DNA of 26,426 nt from Phellopilus nigrolimitatus (GCA_021029095.1 JAJOHG010000360.1:1-26426), one strand, 5' to 3'. Shown: positions 1 to 8,680, numbered from the stretch's first letter. Translations and numbers: made by a program. Notes: a model not told the origin generated them from the letters alone.

Positions 1-128
1 GCCGACAGCGGCGACGTCCTGTAGTTCCCGACGGTGCAGCCAGTGCCCTTGTGCTTGCACATCGCACAGACCGCGCCGAAGACGCGCACGCACGCCACCT
101 TGAGCGCGACGCACCGGTCGCACGGAAC
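1..128 (-). pseudogene. C-terminal piece of an interrupted Zn2Cys6-like protein gene
   Basis: Read on the minus strand from 128 down, the frame gives a cysteine cluster spaced C-X2-C-X6-C-X7-C-X2-C-X6-C (CDRC, then C, then CAMC, then C). This fits the fungal Zn(II)2Cys6 binuclear cluster spacing, which usually binds DNA. The fragment follows directly on the far side of the LTR retrotransposon at 133-4284. It is in phase with the exon ending at 4285 once the element and one GCGC duplication are set aside. The open frame runs off the window at position 1, so the C-terminus and stop are not seen. Without the transposon in between it would be the C-terminal part of the gene starting at 5461. In the current arrangement it has no start of its own. 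The spacing is seen directly; the DNA-binding role is family knowledge, and a non-DNA-binding zinc knuckle is possible. Confidence 0.75.
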
Positions 129-132
129 GCGC
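129..132. repeat. Target-site duplication GCGC, distal copy
   Basis: The four bases GCGC next to the LTR end at 133 match GCGC at 4285-4288 on the other side of the element. This is the duplication expected from LTR-retrotransposon integration (4-6 bp). The same four bases also follow the LTR at 7363, so part of the match could be target preference. Confidence 0.65.
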
Positions 133-888
133 TTTACGAGACCCTTTCGGGCAAGTAGCGCAGACGGTCGAAGACAGCCCACAGGGTTCGGGGAATCTAC
201 GGTGCCTTGATCAAGAAGAGAGAAAAGCCGACAGGGGGACTCAACACTGGGACGACGCGACGCTGACTCGCTCCCTCTCTATCGATGCTGTCGAGACGGC
301 GACCCAGTGAGGTCGTGGTCGCGGACCGTTCGGGATGGACGACGGTGTCGAGTAAGGTTCAGAAGTGAAGACGGTGTCGAGAAACGGATCAAGTGTCGAT
401 CGCGAAGTCAAGAAGAGCGAACGGGAGGTCGAGAAGAGAGAAGATGAGAAGTGTGTGTCAATCCTATTCAGTGCCGTGATCGCGAAGGGGAAGCCCGTAT
501 ATAGATCGCGAAAGGGGGGGGACTCCCCAGAGGGGGGAACCTCGTACAAAGATGCCTCTATCTCAACTAAATACCTACTCGATCTTTGTGTCTATGGTCT
601 GTGCGCGATCCCTGTAAGGAAACTGATCAAGAGTGCTCCGCGATGTCTCCGCGACTCGACTCATCATCCCTGTGTCATCTGCGTCGATCCTCGATCCTTC
701 GTCCGTGTTCACGCTCGTGCTCGATCCTTGATCCGCGTCTGCATTTGTGCTCGATCCTTGATCCATGTCTGTGCTCGACCTCGATCCTCTGTGCTCGACC
801 TCGATCCTCAATCTGTCTCAGTGCTCAACCGCGATCCTGTACCTGCTTCGCAACGATATCGGAAGGTAGCCAGTGGTACACTGGTACA
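133..888 (-). repeat. 3' LTR (756 bp)
   Basis: On the minus strand it starts TGTACCAGTGTACC at 888 and ends CTCGTAAA at 133. It is a direct repeat of 3529-4284 at a constant offset of 3396 bp, and I saw no differences. The start has the usual TG, but the end is AA rather than CA. It contains short imperfect GATCGAGGTCGAGCAC-type tandem repeats near 700-830. A TATATA motif near 495-505 (minus strand) could be the LTR promoter. Confidence 0.9.
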
Positions 889-903
889 CCTCCCCCTGAC
901 TTT
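889..903 (-). other. Polypurine tract of the retrotransposon
   Basis: On the minus strand AAAGTCAGGGGGAGG lies directly before the TGTACC start of the 3' LTR. This is the position and composition of a plus-strand primer. The same 15 bases occur before the LTR at 6706. Confidence 0.8.
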
Positions 904-908
904 GAAAT

Positions 909-928
909 AGTGACCATCCTTGGTCACT
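909..928. other. Conserved hairpin next to the polypurine tract
   Basis: AGTGACCA and TGGTCACT form a perfect 8-bp stem with a 4-base loop, just upstream of the polypurine tract in element sense. The identical 20 bases are at 6666-6685 in the second element, although flanking sequence between the two copies has diverged. Confidence 0.7.
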
Positions 929-957
929 GCCCTGCGGGACGGGACGAGGGTGCATAG

Positions 958-1115
958 TTAGTTGAGGTCAATGGTAATGTAGTCACGGTTGTCAGGCACA
1001 GGGTCGCGGGGAGGGGTGGGAGCGGGTGTGGCATCAACATTGGTGTCGTCATCATCAAGAGGGGTGTCAAGGGTCGCAATCCAAGTCGAGGTCGAGAAAC
1101 GCCAGTGGTCTCCAC
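958..1115 (-). pseudogene. C-terminal tail relic of the retroelement protein
   Basis: On the minus strand the frame ends at a stop at 958-960. Its last residues, including TPAPTPPRDP and a final ITIDL, match the C-terminus of the intact frame at 5929-6636. Many codons differ only at third positions. Upstream the frame runs into minisatellite sequence, so only the tail of the protein survives. It may have been kept because the region overlaps sequence needed for replication, or it may simply be a remnant. Confidence 0.6.
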
Positions 1116-1125
1116 CAGGGGTGAG

Positions 1126-2860
1126 GTTGAAAAGTCGGTGGATCCAGGTCGAGAAAGTGGTGGATTGGGGCGAGAAGTCGGGATTCGGCAAACCCTGCGA
1201 CAAGCAGGATCCAGAAAGCGGCGGATGGGGTCGAGAAATCACAGACAGGGCCAAGAAATCACAGGCGGGGTCGAGAAATTGGTGGACCTGCAAAGAGCAG
1301 GATCAAGGAAGCGGTGGAATATGCAATGGGTAGGATCGAGAAGGCGGCGGACAGATTAAGAAGTCAATGGACCGGCAACGGGCAGGGTCAAGAAAGAGGC
1401 TGTATCTGCAACGGGCTGGATCGAGGGAGCGGTGGACGGGGTCGAGAAAGCGGCGGACTTAATTCTGCAACAGGCAGGGTCAAGAATGCGGCAGAACCTT
1501 TGATAAGCAGGATCAAGAAGGTGGTGGACAGATCGAGAAGTCGGTTGACCTGCAACGGGCATGGTCAAGAAATCGGCAGAACCTGTGACGGACAGGATTA
1601 CGAAGGTGGCGGACGGATTGAGAAAGCGGCGGATGGATAGAGAAGTTGGAATTTGGTGGACCCTGCGACAGGCAGGATCAAGAAGGTGGTGGACTGGGTT
1701 GAGAAAGCGGCAGACCCAAAGCAGGGTCAATAAAGCGGTGGAACCTGCGATAGGTAGGATCAAGAGAGTGGTGGACAGGTCGAGAAATCAGTAGATGGGG
1801 TCGAGAAAGTGGCGGACCCTGCGACAGGCAGGATCGAGAACGCGGGGAATGGATCGAGAAGTCGGAATTTGGCGAACCCTGCAACAGGCAGGATCAAGAA
1901 GGCGGCGGACTGGGTCGAGAAAGCGGTGGATGGACTGAGAAGTGGCAGAACCTGCGATGGGCAGGATCGAGAAGGTGGCAAACGGATCGAGAGGTCGGGA
2001 TTCGGCGGACCCTGCGACGGGCAGGATCGAGAAGTCGGTGGACGGATCGAGAAGTGGCAGAACCTGCGACGGGCAGGATCAAGAAATCGGCGGACCCTAC
2101 GACGGGCAGGAACGAAAAAGCGGCGGACGGATTGAGAAAGCGGCGGACCCTGCGACGGGCAGGATCAAGAAATCGGCGGACGGATCCAGAAGCGGCAGAA
2201 CCTGCGACGGGCAGGATCACGAAATTGGCGGACCCTGCGACGGGCAGGATCGAGAAAGCGGTGGACGGATCGAGAAATGGCAGAACCTGCGACGGGCGGT
2301 GGACGGATCGAGAAATGGCAGAACCTGCGACGGGCAGGATCAAGAAATCGGCGGACCCTGCGACGGGCAGGATCAAGAAATCGGCGGACGGATCAAGAAG
2401 CGGCAGAACCTGCGACGGGCGGTGGACGGATCGAGAAATGGCAGAACCTGCGACGGGCAGGATCAAGAAATCGGCGGACCCTGCGACGGGCAGGATCAAG
2501 AAATCGGCGGACGGATCAAGAAGCGGCAGAACCTGCGACGGGCAGGATCACGAAATCGGCGGACCCTGCGACGGGCAGGATCGAAAAAGCGGCGGACAGA
2601 TTGAGAAAGCGGCGGACCCTGCGACGGGCAGGATCAAGAAACCGGCGGACTGATCAAGAAGCGGCAGAACCTGCGACGGGCAGGATCACGAAATCGGCGG
2701 ATCCTGCGACGGGCAGGATCGAGAGAGTGGCGGACGGGTCGAGAAATTGGTGGATGGGTTCGAGGAAGCGGTGGACCCTGCAACGGGCAGGATCAAGAAA
2801 GGAGAAAGTGATGGATCCTGCAACAGGCAGGATCGAGAAAGCGGCGGATCGAGTCGCGAG
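1126..2860. repeat. 33-bp-period minisatellite, main block
   Basis: The block is a long array of units around the core CCTGCGACGGGCAGGATC followed by (A/G)AGAAA(T/G)CGGCGGA. The canonical period is 33 bp, with 24-36-bp variants. Units are degenerate from about 1126 to 1800 and much cleaner from about 1980 to 2860. Because 33 is divisible by three and the units lack stops, several frames on both strands stay open. One plus-strand frame reads DPATGRIKKSA again and again. I do not regard these frames as genes. The array lies wholly inside the LTR retrotransposon. Confidence 0.85.
2286..2531. repeat. Higher-order duplication of 123 bp inside the minisatellite
   Basis: Positions 2286-2408 and 2409-2531 are adjacent, apparently identical 123-bp blocks, each made of several 33-bp-type units. 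Both start CCTGCGACGGGCGGTGGACG. This indicates recent unequal exchange or slippage by multi-unit blocks. Confidence 0.8.
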
Positions 2861-2893
2861 GCCGCAGCAAGCTGTTCGAGAGGAGTGAGGGGA

Positions 2894-3100
2894 CTATCTG
2901 AGGTCCGGACGGCCGTGGTTGATCAAGGAGTTCTGGAGGCTGTTCGATATCTGTGAGATGGGAGACAGAGACGTGTCGAGGCGACCGGGATCATCACTGA
3001 GATGGCCGTGTCCAATCTGCTGTATGTCCTCGATCTCGGGAGCGTAACTGAGATCGCGATCTGGATCGTCAAGCACGTAGCGGAGCACTCCTAGCATGGG
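2894..3100 (-). pseudogene. Coding-like relic in the retrotransposon interior, copy 2
   Basis: The minus-strand frame begins MLGVLRYVLDDPDRD and stays open for 67 codons between two minisatellite blocks. Its first part repeats the sequence at 3354-3428 with mostly conservative or synonymous changes. I do not recognise the protein. It could derive from the N-terminal gag region of the autonomous relative. Confidence 0.35.
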
Positions 3101-3352
3101 CAGGGTCGGGAAAGCGGCGGACCCTGTGACAAGCAGGATCGAGAAAGTAGTGGATGGTCGAGTCCGGCGCGCTGCATGTCCTCGATCTCGGGAGCGTGAC
3201 TGGGATCGTGATTCTGTGATGGGAAGGATTGAGAAAGCGGCAAGTTGAGAAAGTGGCGGACTCTGCGACGAGCAGGATCAAGAAAGGAGAGAGTGATGGA
3301 CCCCGCAATGGGCAGGATCGAGAAAGCGGCGGATAGATCGAGAAGTCAGTGG
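3090..3352. repeat. 33-bp-period minisatellite, second block
   Basis: Degenerate units of the same family (GGCAGGATCGAGAAAGCGGC type) resume here. They are broken by a partial copy, at about 3177-3220, of the flanking TCCTCGATCTCGGGAGCGTGAC sequence. Confidence 0.7.
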
Positions 3353-3353
3353 A

Positions 3354-3428
3354 CGTCCTCGATCTTGGGAGTGTGTCTTGGATCGCGATCTGGATCGTCG
3401 AGCACGTTGCGGAGCACTCCTAGTAGGT
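3354..3428 (-). pseudogene. Coding-like relic in the retrotransposon interior, copy 1
   Basis: On the minus strand this reads LLGVLRNVLDDPDRD and on to KIED, then stops shortly after. It is about 75 bp and is repeated at 3026-3100, so the interior holds a duplicated block around part of the minisatellite. The position near the 5' LTR suggests remains of a gag leader. Function is unknown. Confidence 0.35.
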
Positions 3429-3508
3429 TACGGCCTTCGTGTGGCAGGGCTGGAGCATGATCGCAGTCGTTTGGTGTGTCGAGTCTTGGCCAGCTAGACA
3501 CTTTGAAG

Positions 3509-3526
3509 CCCCCGCGGTTGGTTCCA
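3509..3526 (-). other. Candidate primer-binding site
   Basis: Two bases inside the 5' LTR, the minus strand reads TGGAACCAACCGCGGGGG. TGG directly after an LTR is the usual start of a site pairing with the CCA end of a tRNA. I could not match it to a specific tRNA, and self-priming as in Tf1 is an alternative. Confidence 0.5.
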
Positions 3527-3528
3527 GG

Positions 3529-4284
3529 TTTACGAGACCCTTTCGGGCAAGTAGCGCAGACGGTCGAAGACAGCCCACAGGGTTCGGGGAATCTACGGTG
3601 CCTTGATCAAGAAGAGAGAAAAGCCGACAGGGGGACTCAACACTGGGACGACGCGACGCTGACTCGCTCCCTCTCTATCGATGCTGTCGAGACGGCGACC
3701 CAGTGAGGTCGTGGTCGCGGACCGTTCGGGATGGACGACGGTGTCGAGTAAGGTTCAGAAGTGAAGACGGTGTCGAGAAACGGATCAAGTGTCGATCGCG
3801 AAGTCAAGAAGAGCGAACGGGAGGTCGAGAAGAGAGAAGATGAGAAGTGTGTGTCAATCCTATTCAGTGCCGTGATCGCGAAGGGGAAGCCCGTATATAG
3901 ATCGCGAAAGGGGGGGGACTCCCCAGAGGGGGGAACCTCGTACAAAGATGCCTCTATCTCAACTAAATACCTACTCGATCTTTGTGTCTATGGTCTGTGC
4001 GCGATCCCTGTAAGGAAACTGATCAAGAGTGCTCCGCGATGTCTCCGCGACTCGACTCATCATCCCTGTGTCATCTGCGTCGATCCTCGATCCTTCGTCC
4101 GTGTTCACGCTCGTGCTCGATCCTTGATCCGCGTCTGCATTTGTGCTCGATCCTTGATCCATGTCTGTGCTCGACCTCGATCCTCTGTGCTCGACCTCGA
4201 TCCTCAATCTGTCTCAGTGCTCAACCGCGATCCTGTACCTGCTTCGCAACGATATCGGAAGGTAGCCAGTGGTACACTGGTACA
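3529..4284 (-). repeat. 5' LTR (756 bp)
   Basis: This is the direct repeat of 133-888, identical as far as I can compare. On the minus strand it starts TGTACCAGTG at 4284 and ends CTCGTAAA at 3529. A TATATA motif lies near 3893-3900. The host gene's reading frame enters it and meets a stop at 4204-4206. Confidence 0.9.
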
Positions 4285-4288
4285 GCGC
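4285..4288. repeat. Target-site duplication GCGC, proximal copy
   Basis: GCGC abuts the 5' LTR and matches 129-132. The four bases belong to the ACG CGC codons of the interrupted exon. Confidence 0.65.
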
Positions 4289-4606
4289 GTGTCCAGTGCG
4301 CGCAGACGGGCGTCGAGGGTCGCGTCGTCCTCCTCCTCTCCGGAACCGTCCCCGTCGCTCGGCACGTAGTCGACCTCCGGCGCAACAACGGCGTCCTTAA
4401 CGGCGAGGGACGCCAGGTCCGCCGCGGCCGCCTCCCGCGCCCTCGCCACCTCGGCCTCGCTCCGTCCCGCGCGACGGGCCTTCTCGGCCTCAGCCTGCGC
4501 CAACTTCAGACATTCAGCAAGTATATACAGAAAAACATCATGACTTACTGGGGGAACGACGACCTCGACCTGCGCGCGCGGACGCGGTCGAAGGCCCCGC
4601 CCCGGC

Positions 4607-4830
4607 AACACCCCGCCCGTTGCGGGGGCCGCCGTCCCTCCCTCCCCGCCCGTCGCGGGGGGCGCCGCATTCTCGTCCCCGCCAGTCGCGGGGGCCGCCG
4701 TCTTTTCCTCCCCGCCCGTCGCGGGGGGCGCCGACCTCTCGTCCCCGCCCGTTGCGGGGGCCGCCGTCTTGTCCTCCCCGCCCGTCGCGGGGGGCGTTGC
4801 CTTCTCGCCCCCGCCCGTTGCGGGGGCACC
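4607..4830 (-). repeat. 11-codon tandem repeat in exon 3
   Basis: Seven 33-bp units encode an alternation of PPATGG and APATGG starts, each followed by a charged E/D-K/R-T/S tail, for example PPATGGEEKTA. The alternation gives a 66-bp higher-order period. The charged tails vary while PATGG is fixed. Confidence 0.9.
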
Positions 4831-5461
4831 TGCTTCACGGCCGTCGTCGGCCAGGCCAGTCGCCACGCGCTTGACCACGCGCGCGTCACGGTCCGGCGAC
4901 GACGACGCACCGCGCTTCCGTCCCGACGCCGCCGCCAATCCCGGACCCGGCCGTGCGCTCGACCTCGCTGTCGAGCGAGCCTTCGACATTATCTAAATCC
5001 ACCATGTTAGCCGCGTCGAACCCCAGCCAGCTGCGAACTTACCTCCTCCGGCGTCTCCGGCTCCTCCTTCACGCGCACCTCGGGCTCGGAAGCCTCGGCG
5101 GGCACCCGGTCGAACGCCGCCTCCGCCAGTCGCAGCGCTTCGCGGACGGGCTTTGCCTCCGCGGCCAGGTCGGCGAGCTCACCCACCGCGAACGGCACCT
5201 CGCCGCTCCTGTCGCGCGCGAACGCAGCAAAAACAGGTTCCTGCAACATAACACAAACCCAGTTAATTACACTACATACGCCATCACGACCGCGGGACTC
5301 ACCATCGCGTCGCGCGCGCCGCGGACAGCCGCCTCCACTTCGTCCGGGTCGAAGGCCTCGTGCGACTCCTTCAGCCGCGCGCTCGCACGCCGTAGGTTGG
5401 CGCGCAGGTCTTGCGCCGCCCGGCTCGGTGCTGGTGTTGTTGCGGGGGGTGCGCTGGCCAT

Positions 5462-5928
5462 GGTGGTGGTCAAGGAAAGAAAAGCGGGTCGCCGCTGAAC
5501 GCCAAGGGCGCAAATTATGCCCGCCACATGCGACGCTTCTATTACATAACTCGACCCTTTCCGACGGAAGCTTTTCCATTTTGACCCCACTCATTTGATC
5601 CCGTCCGGCAAAACCCAGGCCCCGGCCCACCGGCCCATCAACTGACTAACCCACGCTTACCTCATCCACATCGCCCCCCCAATTTCTAAGTCCACGCCGC
5701 ATTGTCTACACTCGCTCCAGTCGCGCCAAACTCGCGGCAATTCCCGGGACTCATCGCTGGCTCATCACGCCGATCCCCGCCGATCCTCGCCAATCATATA
5801 CCTCGGCCGCTTCCACTGGCAACTGTATAGCACTTCTACGCGACCCGGCACACCCCGTGATTCCCCCCGCGACCAATTCTTCTCCCTCCCTTACGGCCCT
5901 CGACCTTCTCGACATCTCCGCGACCATC
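5462..5928. other. Region between the interrupted gene and the retroelement frame
   Basis: This holds the presumed promoter of the minus-strand gene (near 5462-5650) and C-rich sequence leading into the plus-strand frame at 5929. The plus-strand frame is free of stops from 5650 but has no ATG before 5929. I found no LTR start or primer-binding site here, so the second retroelement is truncated somewhere in this stretch. No further gene is visible. Confidence 0.5.
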
Positions 5929-6636
5929 ATGCTTCCTCAGCCCATTCCCATTCCCACCCCCAGCCTTCCACTCTTCGGCGCGATCGACGCACCTTCTCCA
6001 CTCGGCTTGCCTCTTACGCTTCCGGAGTTCCTCATCTCGACCGCATGGTTCGCGACCCTCAGCCGCGTCGACGACACCACAATGATCCAGCTCGCGATCG
6101 ACTATGCAGGCCCCCCGTTCTCCGCAACCTGGCTCTCGATCGCCGTCGACCCCCGTGACCCATGGAGGAGTTTTATCAGTGCGCTCTTCCACCGCTATCC
6201 ACAGATTATACCCCGCGTCAGTCCCCACCGCCTCCGCCATACTCAGAACGAGCTCTGTCGCCTCTTCCTCGAAGAGGTCGGCCACAACTGCGCTCTCGCC
6301 GCAATCGGTTTCGACCGCGTTGACGACGTTGTCGAAGCCCTTTACCGTCGTCTCGGAATCGAAGATAACCCACGCGCCGTTCTCGACGCCGAGTTTACCA
6401 ACGTCGCGACCTCAGAAATTTTCCGCCGCCTCCGCGTGCTCGAGGAATATGCCGGCCTTCGCATCCCGGGTCCCTCTATCCTCGGGGTCTCCATACTCGA
6501 CGACAATCACGACGAGGACGATTACGACGACCCCCTCGACGAGGATGACACCGACGTGGAAGCCACACCCGCTCCTACCCCTCCCCGCGACCCCGCGCCT
6601 GCCACCAGCGACCACATTACCATCGACCTCGAATAA
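5929..6636 (+). CDS. Retroelement-associated protein of unknown function
   Basis: An intact frame of 235 codons from the first ATG (MLPQPIPIPTPSLPLFG) to a TAA at 6634-6636. The same frame is open back to 5650, so it may be the 3' part of a longer protein. The middle is compact and helix-like (DPWRSFISALFHRYPQ to FRRLRVLEEYAG), followed by a D/E-rich tail and TPAPTPPRDP. The C-terminus is shared with the relic at 958-1115, with many third-position differences, which suggests selection on the protein in the family. It is followed by the hairpin, polypurine tract and LTR, so it is the last coding part of an LTR element. I see no zinc knuckle, protease, reverse transcriptase or integrase motif. 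A gag-like role is a guess. A captured host gene is the main alternative. Confidence 0.5.
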   Translation: MLPQPIPIPTPSLPLFGAIDAPSPLGLPLTLPEFLISTAWFATLSRVDDTTMIQLAIDYAGPPFSATWLSIAVDPRDPWRSFISALFHRYPQIIPRVSPHRLRHTQNELCRLFLEEVGHNCALAAIGFDRVDDVVEALYRRLGIEDNPRAVLDAEFTNVATSEIFRRLRVLEEYAGLRIPGPSILGVSILDDNHDEDDYDDPLDEDDTDVEATPAPTPPRDPAPATSDHITIDLE

Positions 6637-6665
6637 ATCACGCACCCTCGTCTCGCCCGCACGGC

Positions 6666-6685
6666 AGTGACCAAGGATGGTCACT
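6666..6685. other. Conserved hairpin next to the polypurine tract, second copy
   Basis: Perfect 8-bp stem AGTGACCA/TGGTCACT with loop AGGA, identical to the copy at 909-928. Confidence 0.7.
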
Positions 6686-6690
6686 CTTTC

Positions 6691-6705
6691 AAAGTCAGGG
6701 GGAGG
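6691..6705 (+). other. Polypurine tract
   Basis: AAAGTCAGGGGGAGG directly precedes the LTR start TGTACC at 6706 and is identical to the tract at 889-903 on the other strand. Confidence 0.75.
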
Positions 6706-7363
6706 TGTACCAGTGTACCACTGGCTACCTTCCGATATCGTCGCGGAACGGGTACAGGAGCGCGGTTGAGCATAGAGACGGATTGAGGATCGAGGACGAG
6801 TACGGACACGGATAGAGGATCGAGCGCGATTGCGGACGTGGACGAAGGACCGAGGATCGACACGGATGACACAGGGATGATGAGTCGAGTCGCGGAGACA
6901 TCGCGGGGCACTCTTTGTTCAGTTACCTTACTGGGATCGCGCACGGACCGTAGACAGAAACGGGATTCGGTATTTAGTCGAGATAGAGGCATCTTTGTAC
7001 GGGGCTTCCCCTTGGCGATCACGGGACTGAATAGGATTGACACACACTTCTCATCTTCTCTCTTCTCGACCTCCCGTTCGCTCTTCTTGACTTCGCGATC
7101 GACACTTGATCCGTTTCTCGACACCGTCTCCACTTCTGAACCTTACTCGACACCGTCGTCCATCTCGAACGGTCCGCGGCCACGACCTCACTGGGTCGCC
7201 GTCTCGACAGCATCGATAGAGAGGGAGTGAGTAAGCGTCGCGTCGTCCCAGTGTTGAGTCCCTGTTGGCTTTCCCCTCTTCTTGATCAAGGCACTGTAGA
7301 TTCCCCGAACCCTGTGGGCTGTCATCGACCGTCTGCGCCACTTGCCCGAAAGGGGCTCGTAAA
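6706..7363 (+). repeat. Diverged LTR (658 bp)
   Basis: Starts TGTACCAGTGTACC and ends CTCGTAAA, the same termini as the 756-bp LTRs. It lacks part of the GATCGAGG-type internal repeats and the segment with the TATATA motif, which accounts for most of the length difference. Confidence 0.8.
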
Positions 7364-7560
7364 GCGCCTCGCGGCGGCTTTGTGTCGCGATGGCCAGCGA
7401 CCTCGATTGCATGTTTTGCTTCCCCAAGAGAAGGAAGGATCGCGTTTGTGTTGAAATGCGAGGGGCGAGGTTGCCAGCAGTCGCACACAGTGGGTTTCGT
7501 TTGTCCCGTTGGCGGTGGTGGGCCGTGGGCAAACGCGATAGATAGCAAGTTACAACGAGT
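7364..7560. other. Junction between LTR and repeat copy A
   Basis: About 200 bp with no gene, no recognisable terminal repeat and no clear match to the other repeat copies. Confidence 0.4.
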
Positions 7561-8680
7561 CAGCCTATATGCTAGTTGCTTACTAATCTACCCGATTTGT
7601 CCGTTACCCCGAAACAGTTTTTGAGGGTTCGCAGAAATTCCAACACCTCCCTCGACTAGAGTTGTAAATCGTGCCTTCACTTCTGCAATAGCGAAGGACG
7701 CGAGAGATGATTCTGCAATCTCAGAACGCCCCAAAATTATGCAGTTACATAACCCACCCTATTGTGTCCGCACTGAATATTTGCGTACAAATCAATTTCG
7801 CACGTGGGTGTCCCGGGTCCGACACAGATAATTCCTGACGCCAAGCATCGAACCCGACACAGATGGAGAGAAAAAAAGGACTAAATAACTTGTGACGCCT
7901 CACCTGATACTTTGACGGTCGCGGACGAAGTGCGAGAAGCGGTCGAATTGGAGCTGTTTTTCGTTTTCTATTTTTTATTTCGAAAGGGTCAGACGGGTTT
8001 CGAATTCTACGGCGTGAGAAGTTGTCATCATTTCAGACCCATTCTGTATAAGCTGCGTCCTAGACTGAAGTGATTTGGAACTTGAGAAAATCATGGATGC
8101 AGAGGCGAGCCACAAAGCTTCGGTGTATACCGTAAAAACCCCGTTTTACTGCGAACGTTCGTCCGATTCCTAAGCTGATCAGGCACCGCTTACAGCACGA
8201 GAAAGAGAAGACGTTCGCGTGCAGTTATCGGCGCGCGCGCTCATCGCGAAGATCAAGGCCACGTAAGAACAAGCAGCCGACACGTCACCGCGATCTCCGA
8301 TTTCGAGACTGGAATTCCCATCTCCACCACTTAGACTTCGTGCGCGGTCACGCACGGCTTTGAGGTCGCCAAGTATATCAGGAGAAAACGGGGATGGCAC
8401 TGATTGAGACCAAGATAACAAACTGCGAACTAAGTATACGAGTCGAGCTGGAGAATGGAATGCGTTGCGCGCAGACTATACCAGGAAGGCATGTTTAGGA
8501 AGACACCCTGTGTGAGTTTGCGATTTTCTGTCGGTTGCTCAGTCAGGTTGCCCGCATGCGTTGGGAGCCTCGGGGTCGACTGACGACCACCGCAGCCTTG
8601 ATGAGATATTGGTGACGGAAGGAAAAGTCGAGAGGTCAAATTTTCTTTCACCCACTGTCATCGTTCCGACCCTTAGCCTA

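Larger units (their letters stand above)
133..4284 (-). mobile_element. Non-autonomous LTR retrotransposon with minisatellite interior
   Basis: The element is read on the minus strand: 5' LTR 4284-3529, primer-binding-site candidate at about 3526-3509, interior 3528-889, polypurine tract 903-889, and 3' LTR 888-133. The 756-bp LTRs look identical base for base, so the insertion is recent. The flanks carry a GCGC target-site duplication. The interior is only 2640 bp. It shows no reverse transcriptase, RNase H, integrase or protease motif in any frame. It holds a 33-bp-period tandem repeat, two short coding-like relics sharing VLDDPDRD (3026-3100 and 3354-3428), and the tail of a protein also encoded at 5929-6636. 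It must therefore have been mobilised in trans by an autonomous relative, probably Ty3/Gypsy-like judging by PPT and LTR style. The superfamily is inferred, because no pol gene is present. It lies in the same orientation as the host gene it splits. Confidence 0.85.
4285..5461 (-). pseudogene. N-terminal part of an interrupted Zn2Cys6-like gene with PATGG repeats
   Basis: A minus-strand gene with four visible exons: 5461-5303 (53 codons), 5240-5043 (66), 4992-4549 (148) and 4494-4285 (70). The introns are 62, 50 and 54 bp, all in phase 0, with GTGAGT, GTAAGT and GTAAGT donors. CTAAC or CTGA-like branch sites and AG acceptors are visible. The ATG at 5461 sits in CCACCATGG, a strong fungal start context. 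The protein begins MASAPPATTPAPSR. Exon 2 ends in an acidic KEEPETPEE stretch. Exon 3 has a basic GRKRG segment and seven 11-residue PATGG units. Exon 4 is Ala/Glu/Arg-rich, possibly coiled coil, then acidic. At 4284 the frame enters the LTR and ends after 26 foreign residues (stop 4204-4206), giving about 363 residues without the cysteine cluster found at 1-128. Function is unknown; DNA binding or nuclear location is inferred only from that cluster and the basic segment. Confidence 0.75.
5929..7363 (+). mobile_element. 5'-truncated LTR retrotransposon, diverged relative of 133-4284
   Basis: The plus strand carries, in order, the protein frame, the conserved hairpin (6666-6685), the polypurine tract (6691-6705) and an LTR (6706-7363). 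No second LTR is found upstream. The LTR is 658 bp against 756 bp and clearly diverged, so this insertion is older or from another subfamily. It lies in opposite orientation to the first element. After the LTR end comes GCGCC, and repeat copy A begins shortly beyond. Confidence 0.7.

Noticed and set aside
365..910. Open frames of 100-340 codons across the LTRs and into their flanks
   Set aside because: They occur identically in both LTRs, have no known domain, and one continues by chance antisense through the GC-rich host gene.
1894..2888. Long overlapping open frames on both strands in the minisatellite
   Set aside because: The 33-bp unit is stop-free and divisible by three, so frames stay open automatically. 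They lie inside the retrotransposon and lack start context or introns.
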